From contig CAYLWO010000003.1 of the NCBI GenBank assembly GCA_964387285.1, positions 62,001-126,000 on the forward strand: 64,000 nucleotides of DNA. The letters are read 5' to 3'. Both the position numbers and the translations under genes were made by a program. This document shows, one piece after another, positions 37,401 through 44,327 of the stretch (positions within the stretch are counted from its first letter, which is position 1; each line of letters begins with the position of its first letter). The DNA comes from Anaerohabitans sp964387285. Lineage in GTDB: Bacteria; Zhuqueibacterota; Zhuqueibacteria; Residuimicrobiales; Residuimicrobiaceae. The notes below the pieces were generated by a model. It was not told where the DNA came from. It was given only the letters and a program-made list of their open reading frames with translations, and searched no databases.

Positions 37401-38093
37401 TCGTTCAATTTCTATGTTTTGAACAAATCCTTCAAGGATTCCACCGGCGCCTATCCGCGCATGGATATGGTGGTCCACGACAAGGACGGCAACGGGATAT
37501 TTAATCCGAACCAGGACATCATTCTGGTCGGCGATGCAGTCAAGGATTCCCGATCCGGCGCCCTGGTCTGGGGTGAGACGATATTTACCATCGATTTCAA
37601 AGAGGCCAGCCTGTCCAACCGCATGCCCAGGGCCAATGACGTGTACCGTATGGATTACCTCAGGCCTTTTCATTATAACGACGCTTTTGTCTTTACGGTG
37701 CAGAACGGCGATGTTACGCTGCGATTGCTGAATGAGGATATGGAAAAAATCAGAGTGGTGCCGAATCCTTATGTGGCCACCAATGTCATGGAGCCCGCGG
37801 TCGCCAATTGGCAGCGCAACCAGCGTCGCCAGATCATGTTCACGCATGTTCCGGCACAGTGCACGATCACAATTTTCACCGTCAGCGGCGTCTTTGTCGA
37901 CCAGATCGAGGTAAACAATGCACAGGAATCACGGCAGAATGTCTGGGATATGAATTCGAACGCCAACGGCACAGCGCACTGGGACCTGCGCAGTAAAGAG
38001 GGTCTGGAAGTGGCGGCCGGTTATTATATTTATCATGTGAAATCCACGCTGACCGGAGCTGAAAAAGTGGGAAAATTCGCTGTCGTAAAATAA
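34473..38093 (+). CDS. Giant secreted protein 3, T9SS-like tail
   Basis: 1206 aa. The ATG at 34473 follows AAAGGTG by 6 bases and lies 10 bases after giant 2, so translation is probably coupled. The leader is ICLTLVLWSVQGLYSQ. The same block order as giant 2 is kept: YEGPDDPASDIAAERAGWM, PGEWNGRFGRG, and a GLPWGGIGIR segment. The first calcium-type loop starts at Asp417 (DANNNKVYDIGED, with Lys instead of Gly at loop position 6). The second is DKDGNGIFNPNQD at Asp1003. The sorting domain begins at 1095 (VVPNPYVATN) and ends GKFAVVK. Relative to giant 2 there is an insertion after YYPRRVYG near residue 225. Tandem position and high similarity point to recent duplication of giants 2-4. Confidence 0.8.
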   Translation: MSVTRFSAICLTLVLWSVQGLYSQSRPYEGPDDPASDIAAERAGWMTGNRVLLFFRNTTELGDCCDLGYDVAKWPNNFEGSKSHDGYSLMIGARVYVENDSLPVTNGVSAHGAGNLDTLYYIQASYRVMMETDPTGTIEWGFYPVFGYFNELGETPAMSNLPGSWPVAGWPARGDERKWPGEWNGRFGRGVMKADQECYFVANDAHDQEYLGPEDVVRYYPRRVYGADGKIISDVRIGDKNPDVTIQKGLPWGGIGIRAEVRGFQWSNPSAMDAIFWEYTMANISANDLPEIFFGLLLDNAVGGEEYDGADDNSYFNKRLNLCYSWDLDGIPMGGGKAPGVLGVAYLESPGIPYDLIDNDQDGLLNEKRDNLATALVGAQDGIHNLTDFLTYYNLKESDLKPHWDADEDQDWRDGVDANNNKVYDIGEDPGDDLGLDGVGPYDLNYTGPDADGTECNHKPDLLEGVGAEPNFGLTDVNESDMLGLTTFRYCMNWSSGYAGNPSADQKTFEFLSSGIFDEAQMSPQNYLEEFASGLFPLHAGLTERISMSELHAYDPLAGLNSSEHRAPALFRLKEVVQLIYESDYRFAQPPLQPTLTATPGDGKVLLHWDDKSDRYTRDAFVKNANDFEGYKLYRSTDPFMDDPMIITDGYGSETLRQPIFQCDKIDNKIGFTDFGLINGMGYYLGDDSGLYHSFMDNTVQNGRTYYYVLVAYDYGVPEVGTGIPPSENSYVLELDENENIRRISPNVAVIRPHQTAAGYEMPGIQIQENACTPVALKYNFQPEIYDHLHIKNGHTYKVQLIVNEVDHSQSNARYRSPYDALYLNDGIRVYDVTRHDSLIYEETRERYIGTHLDTIKYVNLFNDWTVYKFLTLKEEIVTDVFDGVRLRFRMPQIFAEYDSVNSGWVTGDAPLVFRRKQLSNPKGLPYRDIWRFFPWHYEIVWTDNSTAYKSRVQIGPQFTDHEGNFLPKKEVLLGQSFNFYVLNKSFKDSTGAYPRMDMVVHDKDGNGIFNPNQDIILVGDAVKDSRSGALVWGETIFTIDFKEASLSNRMPRANDVYRMDYLRPFHYNDAFVFTVQNGDVTLRLLNEDMEKIRVVPNPYVATNVMEPAVANWQRNQRRQIMFTHVPAQCTITIFTVSGVFVDQIEVNNAQESRQNVWDMNSNANGTAHWDLRSKEGLEVAAGYYIYHVKSTLTGAEKVGKFAVVK

Positions 38094-38124
38094 GCAGTCT
38101 GTTTATAAATCTCTCGGAGTTGAT

Positions 38125-41100
38125 ATGCAAATGCGAACCAAGATTTTTCTCATACTATTTCTTTTATGCCTGAACACGTTGCTTGTTGCACAAGGCCGGA
38201 AATATGAGGGTCCGGATGATCCGGCCGGAGATATCGCCGCAGAAAGAGCCGGCTGGATGACCGGCAACCGTGTTTTGCTGTTCTATCGCAACACCACGGA
38301 ATTGAGCGATCACGTTTCCTATTTTGTCACCAAATGGCCCAATTCCAATGAGGGAACCAAAATGCATGACGGCATCTGTCTGCTGTTGGGCGCCCGCGTA
38401 TACGTTGAAAAGGATACCATTCCGGTGACAGATGCAGCCAGCATAGCCGCCAGAACCGATCTCTCTCCTTTGTACTATTGTCAATCCAGTTATCGCGAAC
38501 ATATGGATAGAGATCCTTCCGGAACCGTGGAATGGGGCTTGTACCCGGTATTCGGCTATTTCAACGAGTTTGGCGAAACGCCGGCCATGAGCAACCTGCC
38601 GGATTCCTGGCCCACCGCCGGATGGCCGGCTGTGGGCTCTCAGCTGATTTGGCCTGGGGAGTGGAACGGACGGTTCGGCCGCGGCGTCATGAAAGCCGAC
38701 CTGGAATGCTTTTTTGTCGTCAATGACGCTCAGGACCAGGAATATCTCGAAGCGAGCGATAAAATCAAATACTATCCGCGTCCCGGCCTTCGCATCGGCG
38801 ACAAGAAATCCGATGTGACCATCCAAAAGGGATTGCCCTGGGGCGGCGTCGGCATTCGCGTACAGGCCAGAGGTTTTCAATGGAGCAATCCATCGGCTCA
38901 GGACGCTATTTTCTGGGAATACGGCATTGCCAATATTTCAGATTATAATTTGCCTGAAATGTATTTCGGCATGTACACCGATAACGCGGTAGGCGGTGAA
39001 TCTGCCGACGGCGCCGACGATATCGCCTTTTACAACAAATCGTTGAATATGTGCTACTCCTGGGATCTGGACGGCATTCCGGTCGGCGGCGGCACCGAAC
39101 CGGGCGTATACGGATTGGCTTTTCTTGAAAGTCCCGGCATTGCCACGGACGGCGTCGACAATGATCATGACGGTTTGATCGATGAAAAGCGCGATAACAA
39201 CGCAGGCCATTTGATCGGGCCGACAGACGGCATCCACAACCTGCGCGATTTTCTGACCTATTACAGCCTCGAAGAAAGTCAGCTGAAAGCACACTGGGAT
39301 GCTGATGAAGATCAGGACTGGCAGGATTGGGATGACGCCAACCAGAACGGACAATATGATCCCGGCGAAGATATGGGCGATGATGTCGGTCTGGATGGCG
39401 TGGGACCTTTTGATCTCAATTACAATGGTCCTGATGCGGACGGCACTGAGTGCAATCACAAGCCAGACCGCGTCGAAGGCATTGCGGAACCGAACTTTGC
39501 CGAAACCGATGTTACGGAATCCGATATGTTGGGCCTGACCTCCTTCCGTTACATTTTCAACTGGGACGGCGACCACCATGGCGTGGCGGCTGACGAAAAT
39601 CTTTTTAAACTGCACAACGAGCATGTCTTTGATGAAGCGCAGATGGTGCCGAGAAACTTTGTCGAGCAATTTGCCTCCGGACTGTTCCCACTCGGCAAAG
39701 GATTGACCGAACGCATCTCCATGTCCGAATTGCATGCGTATGAAGTCCTGGCCGGTCTGAATTCGTCCACCCATGACGCCCCGGCGCTGTTCCGGCTCAA
39801 GGAAGTGGTGCAGCTGATTTATGAAACCGATTACCGTTTCGCACAGCCGCCCTTGATGCCGACCCTGACGGCCAATCCAGCCGACGGCAAGGTTTATCTC
39901 AGTTGGGATAATCAGGCGGATCAGCTGACGCGAGACAGTTTTGCCAAAAATATCAACGATTTTGAGGGTTACAAACTGTATCGCTCAACCGATTCCTATC
40001 TGGCGGATCCGATGTACATTACCGACGGTTATGGCAGTCCGACGTTGCGCAAACCTGTTTTTCAATGTGATCTGATTGACGGCAAGAAGGGTTTTGCCGA
40101 TTACGGCGAAGTCAACGGCATTGAATATTATCTCGGCAATGAATCGGGCATCACCCATTCCTTCATCGACAACACCGTGCAGAACGGCCGCACCTATTAT
40201 TATGTGCTGGTGGCGTATGATTACGGTTTGCCCAATGTCGGCGGCGGCATCGGACCGTCTGAAAACACGTTTGTGCTGGAAGTGGATGAAAACGAGCAGA
40301 TCAAACGCATCTCGCGCAATGTGGCGATAGTTAAAGCCCATCAGTTCGCCGCCGGCTATCCTGCTTCGGACGTCAAACTGGAGGAGAAAATCAACAGCGC
40401 CGCTGCGAAAAAAACCGATTTCCATGTGGAAATTTTTGATCGCACCAAGGCACGCAAAGGACATACCTATAAATTAAAGTTGGGCGTCAACACGCTCGGC
40501 TATACGCAAACCAACGCCCGCTTTCGCAGTCCCTACGACATCCTGTACATGAACGACGAGATTTTTGTTTACGATGCCACCAATAAGGATTCGCTGGTCT
40601 ATCATGAGATGAAATTGGATCTGGCCGGTTCCAACTTTGACTCCAGTGAAACGCTGGGTTATGTGCATCTGACGACGGAGCGCGAAATCATTACCGAGCT
40701 TTTCGAAGGGTTGCGCCTGCGTTTCAAATTGCCGGCCTTTTTCCCGGTTCTGGACAGGGACCATACCGGCTGGGTGACCGGCAATTCGCCGATGCGCGTT
40801 CTATTAGCGCAACTGCAAAACACCACGGACAATCCGTTTGACCAGAATTGGCGTTTTTTCCCGTGGAACTATGAAATTGTCTTTACCGATAATCCGGCCT
40901 TTTATAAAACACGGAGCAATTTTCTGACAAAAATTCAGGATCAGCATCTGCGTTACCTGAGTACGACCAAAGACGTTCTGCTGAATCAATCGTTCAATTT
41001 TTATGTGGTCAACAAATCGTTTGTTGATTCCACCGGCAATTATCCGATCATGGATCTGATCGTCAACGATATCAACCACAATGGCAAGTTTGACCGGGAG

Positions 41101-41688
41101 TTTGATTATATTCTGGTCGGCGATGCGGTGCCGGATGCAAGAACCAAGACCGTTCGCTGGGGCGGAACCATGTTTTCCATCGATTTCATCAATCTGACCA
41201 GCGAAAGTCAAATGCCCAAGGCCAACGACGTCTATCGCCTGGATTTCAAACGCGGTTTCCATCACAGTGATTCGCTGATGTTTACCATATCCGGCTTTGG
41301 CGACGATCTGGACAGAGAAAAACTGAAATCCGATATGGATCAAATCAAGGTTGTTCCCAATCCTTACGTGGTAACCAACACCATGGAACCGTCTGTGGCG
41401 AATTGGGATCGCAACCAGCGACGACAGATCATGTTTACGCATATCCCGGCGCAATGCACGATCAGAATTTTTACCCTGAGCGGCATACTCGTTGATGAAA
41501 TCACGGTGAACAATGACGAGAGCGTTAGAAAAAGCGGCTGGGATCTGAACTCTACCGCCAATGGCGCCTGTCACTGGGATTTGCGCAGCAAAGAAGGATT
41601 GGAAATCGCCGCCGGCTATTATATCTATCATGTCAAATCGACCGTAACCGGGGATGAGAAAATCGGCAAATTCGCGGTTATCAAATAA
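38125..41688 (+). CDS. Giant secreted protein 4, T9SS-like tail
   Basis: 1187 aa, last gene of the block. A CGGAG site precedes the ATG at 38125. The leader LILFLLCLNTLLVAQG is followed by YEGPDDPAGDIAAERAGWM and a shorter variable loop than giants 2-3, lacking their DCCDLGYD segment. The first loop DANQNGQYDPGED starts at Asp404 and the second, DINHNGKFDREFD, at Asp982. The sorting domain begins at 1076 (VVPNPYVVTN), passes through CTIRIFTLSGILVDEI, and ends GKFAVIK. A terminator hairpin follows 21 bases after the stop. Divergence among giants 2-4 is concentrated in the middle and around 780-960, the pattern expected if those surfaces contact different ligands; that interpretation is inference. 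Confidence 0.8.
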   Translation: MQMRTKIFLILFLLCLNTLLVAQGRKYEGPDDPAGDIAAERAGWMTGNRVLLFYRNTTELSDHVSYFVTKWPNSNEGTKMHDGICLLLGARVYVEKDTIPVTDAASIAARTDLSPLYYCQSSYREHMDRDPSGTVEWGLYPVFGYFNEFGETPAMSNLPDSWPTAGWPAVGSQLIWPGEWNGRFGRGVMKADLECFFVVNDAQDQEYLEASDKIKYYPRPGLRIGDKKSDVTIQKGLPWGGVGIRVQARGFQWSNPSAQDAIFWEYGIANISDYNLPEMYFGMYTDNAVGGESADGADDIAFYNKSLNMCYSWDLDGIPVGGGTEPGVYGLAFLESPGIATDGVDNDHDGLIDEKRDNNAGHLIGPTDGIHNLRDFLTYYSLEESQLKAHWDADEDQDWQDWDDANQNGQYDPGEDMGDDVGLDGVGPFDLNYNGPDADGTECNHKPDRVEGIAEPNFAETDVTESDMLGLTSFRYIFNWDGDHHGVAADENLFKLHNEHVFDEAQMVPRNFVEQFASGLFPLGKGLTERISMSELHAYEVLAGLNSSTHDAPALFRLKEVVQLIYETDYRFAQPPLMPTLTANPADGKVYLSWDNQADQLTRDSFAKNINDFEGYKLYRSTDSYLADPMYITDGYGSPTLRKPVFQCDLIDGKKGFADYGEVNGIEYYLGNESGITHSFIDNTVQNGRTYYYVLVAYDYGLPNVGGGIGPSENTFVLEVDENEQIKRISRNVAIVKAHQFAAGYPASDVKLEEKINSAAAKKTDFHVEIFDRTKARKGHTYKLKLGVNTLGYTQTNARFRSPYDILYMNDEIFVYDATNKDSLVYHEMKLDLAGSNFDSSETLGYVHLTTEREIITELFEGLRLRFKLPAFFPVLDRDHTGWVTGNSPMRVLLAQLQNTTDNPFDQNWRFFPWNYEIVFTDNPAFYKTRSNFLTKIQDQHLRYLSTTKDVLLNQSFNFYVVNKSFVDSTGNYPIMDLIVNDINHNGKFDREFDYILVGDAVPDARTKTVRWGGTMFSIDFINLTSESQMPKANDVYRLDFKRGFHHSDSLMFTISGFGDDLDREKLKSDMDQIKVVPNPYVVTNTMEPSVANWDRNQRRQIMFTHIPAQCTIRIFTLSGILVDEITVNNDESVRKSGWDLNSTANGACHWDLRSKEGLEIAAGYYIYHVKSTVTGDEKIGKFAVIK

Positions 41689-41709
41689 GGGGTCTCATTT
41701 TAATGAAAA

Positions 41710-41740
41710 GGGGATAATGGGTTCCAGCGCCATTATCCCC
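41710..41740 (+). terminator. Terminator closing the receptor/giant block
   Basis: Perfect 11-bp stem GGGGATAATGG (41710-41720) and CCATTATCCCC (41730-41740) with a 9-nt loop, followed by TTCATTTTAAG. Flanking A/T bases could extend the stem with a bulge. It marks the end of the block begun at 19355. Confidence 0.8.
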
Positions 41741-41821
41741 TTCATTTTAAGACAACGTCAAAAATGCTATTAGAAGGTTTGTCGTAATCGACTTCAGGAA
41801 TAAATTATCTCGGAGGAACCT

Positions 41822-44323
41822 GTGCGAGTATTGTTTCTTTTATTAATGACCATGATCAGCAGTATTCCGGAATTTTGCATCGCCGGTGAACAGAATAATA
41901 CAATGGTGCTGCAACAGGGACTGATGTTGAAACTCAAGGGTTCCCGGTCGGCCGCCTTTCTCAACGACCCGGTGGAAAAAATGCTGGTGCAGGGAACCTG
42001 GTCGGCGCCGCATGCCGGCGATCTGCTGTTCGTTAAAAAGGATACGCTCAAATGGACCCCGATGAGCGCCGATTCAAACGGATGGTTCGCAAATGATGCC
42101 TTGCCCGGCAGCTATGTGTATTGCTCGTTGCAATCCGATAAAGAAAAAATCATGCTTCTCGAACAAAAAGGAAACGATCTTGTTTACTTGAACGGCGCAC
42201 TGCGAACCGGCAACCGGTATGGCGTTAAGGATGCCTATGAAGACTGGGAGCCGAAATTCAATTATTCCATCCTGCCGGTCGATCTGCGCCGGGGCCGCAA
42301 TGAATTTCTTTTTTATAATACCAGGACCGACCGCATCAAAGCCGTATTAAAGCCGGTTCAAGCACCGGTTTCCATGCATGGTTTCGACAATACCTTGCCG
42401 GATTTTCTGGTCGGCGAAATGATCGATGCCTGGGGCGCTTTGGTGGTGATTAATGCGCAGAAAAAAACGCTCTCCGACGCCAGGATGGAGGTGCGCATCT
42501 CCGGCGATGTCGCGGTCGACACGCCTCTGCCTCTCATCCAGGCGATGACGGTGCGCAAGGTGGGATTCCGGCTGAAGGGCCAGCCAAGGCCTGAATCCGG
42601 CAAGGTGCAGGTCGATGTTCGCCTTTTCAGCAAAACCGGCGAAATGCTCGATCACAAAACGGTAGAGCTCGATGCAAAGCAATCCGATCAGACCCACAAA
42701 CGCACTTTTGTCAGCAAAATCGACGGCAGTGTGCAATACTATGCGGTGAATCCTGCCCGCTCTGAGAACAAACAGAAAGAAAAAGCTCTCGTTCTATCTG
42801 TACATGGCGCCGGCGTAGAGGCTATCAATCAGGCCAATTCTTACAACGGCAAAACCTGGGCTTTTATTGTATCGCCCACTAATCGCCGGCCCTTTGGTTT
42901 TAACTGGGAAGATTGGGGCCGGATCGACGCCCTGGAGGTTCTTGAATTGGCGCAAAAAACTCTGCCGATCGATCCGGAACGCATCTATCTAACCGGCCAT
43001 TCCATGGGCGGTCACGGCGCCTGGCACATCGGCGCCATGCATCCGGACCGGTTTGCCGCCATTGGACCCAGCGCCGGCTGGATCAGCTTTTGGTCCTATC
43101 GGGTGCGCGATGACCAGGAAACCCCATCACCGATGCAAGAGATGCTTACCCGTTCCAGCAAACCCAGCCGGACCACAGAGTTGGCGGAGAATTATAAGCA
43201 ACTCGGCATCTATATTCTTCACGGCGGCGCTGACGACAATGTCCGGCCTGATCAGGCGCAGCGCATGGTCGAACATTTAAAGCCGTTTCACCACGATTTT
43301 TATCATCATGAAGAACCGGGTCAGGGGCATTGGTGGGACCTCTCCGACGAACCCGGCACCGATTGCGTGGACTGGCCGGCCATGTTTGATTTTTTCAGCC
43401 GACATTGCCGTCCGGAAAAGGAACGTATCCGCAAGATCGAATTCATCACCGCCAATCCGGGCATCTCTGCGCAGAACAACTGGCTGTCCATTGAAGCGCA
43501 AATCAAACCCCTGATGTTGAGCAAGGTCGCTGTTCAGGCTGATCCCGGTCAACGCCGGTTTGTTGGCCATACTGAAAATGTCGCACGCCTCGCATTCGAT
43601 CTTTCCGTGCTGCCTCAGGATGGACTTGTGCAGATTCATCTCGATGAACAGCCATTGAAGGATGTGAGCCGGCCTGAGAAAGGGGAAAAGCTTTTTCTGG
43701 AAAAAAGCGGTCAACAATGGAAAATTATTCCACAACCGGATCTTCAGCAAAAAGGACCGCATCGCAACGGCACGTTTAAAGATGCTTTTAACAACCGCGT
43801 CATTTTTGTCTATGGTACCCACGGCGATCAGGGACAGAATGAGTGGGCTTTCAACAAGGCGCGTTATGATGCCGAGTATTTGTGGTACCAGGGCAACGGC
43901 TCGGTGGATGTGCTGGCTGATGACGATTTCGATCCGGCAAAAGAACCGGATCGCAACGTCGTTATCTATGGAAACAGCCAGACCAATTCTGCCTGGAAGA
44001 GTCTGCTCTCCGGCAGTCCGATTCAGGTTTTCAATGCGCAGGTGATGATCGGCGATAAAAAAATCAGCGGTAAAAATTTATCCTGTTTGTTTGTTCGACC
44101 GCGGCCCAACAGCGTTGTTGCTACGGTGGGCGTCGTCTCCGGAACCGGAGTCATCGGCATGCGCATGACCAATCGCCGGCCCTATCTGAGCCCGGGCTTT
44201 GCTTATCCCGACTTTGTTTTTTCCACTGCCATGCTGGATGAGGGCGATAAGGCCGTTCAGGCGGCAGGATTTTTCGGTTTGGACTGGAAGCTGGAGAGCG
44301 GCGATGTTGTTTGGCAAAAGTGA
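41822..44323 (+). CDS. Secreted alpha/beta-hydrolase (prolyl-oligopeptidase/esterase type)
   Basis: 833 aa. The GTG at 41822 follows GGAGG by 6 bases and opens a signal peptide (MRVLFLLLMTMISSIPEFCIAG). Residues about 20-300 are a beta-rich N-domain of unknown type. The hydrolase core runs from about 315 to 540 with ALVLSVHGAGV (oxyanion region), GHSMGGHGAWH with nucleophile Ser394, HGGADDNV with Asp471 or Asp472, and GQGHWW with His503, a complete triad. About 290 residues follow, including GDKKISGKNLSCLFVRPRP. The arrangement resembles peptidase/esterase proteins in glycan loci that remove acyl groups. The substrate is not determinable. It is the first gene after the terminator, and its stop lies 4 bases before the GH3 start. 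Confidence 0.87.
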   Translation: MRVLFLLLMTMISSIPEFCIAGEQNNTMVLQQGLMLKLKGSRSAAFLNDPVEKMLVQGTWSAPHAGDLLFVKKDTLKWTPMSADSNGWFANDALPGSYVYCSLQSDKEKIMLLEQKGNDLVYLNGALRTGNRYGVKDAYEDWEPKFNYSILPVDLRRGRNEFLFYNTRTDRIKAVLKPVQAPVSMHGFDNTLPDFLVGEMIDAWGALVVINAQKKTLSDARMEVRISGDVAVDTPLPLIQAMTVRKVGFRLKGQPRPESGKVQVDVRLFSKTGEMLDHKTVELDAKQSDQTHKRTFVSKIDGSVQYYAVNPARSENKQKEKALVLSVHGAGVEAINQANSYNGKTWAFIVSPTNRRPFGFNWEDWGRIDALEVLELAQKTLPIDPERIYLTGHSMGGHGAWHIGAMHPDRFAAIGPSAGWISFWSYRVRDDQETPSPMQEMLTRSSKPSRTTELAENYKQLGIYILHGGADDNVRPDQAQRMVEHLKPFHHDFYHHEEPGQGHWWDLSDEPGTDCVDWPAMFDFFSRHCRPEKERIRKIEFITANPGISAQNNWLSIEAQIKPLMLSKVAVQADPGQRRFVGHTENVARLAFDLSVLPQDGLVQIHLDEQPLKDVSRPEKGEKLFLEKSGQQWKIIPQPDLQQKGPHRNGTFKDAFNNRVIFVYGTHGDQGQNEWAFNKARYDAEYLWYQGNGSVDVLADDDFDPAKEPDRNVVIYGNSQTNSAWKSLLSGSPIQVFNAQVMIGDKKISGKNLSCLFVRPRPNSVVATVGVVSGTGVIGMRMTNRRPYLSPGFAYPDFVFSTAMLDEGDKAVQAAGFFGLDWKLESGDVVWQK

Positions 44324-44327
44324 ACCG

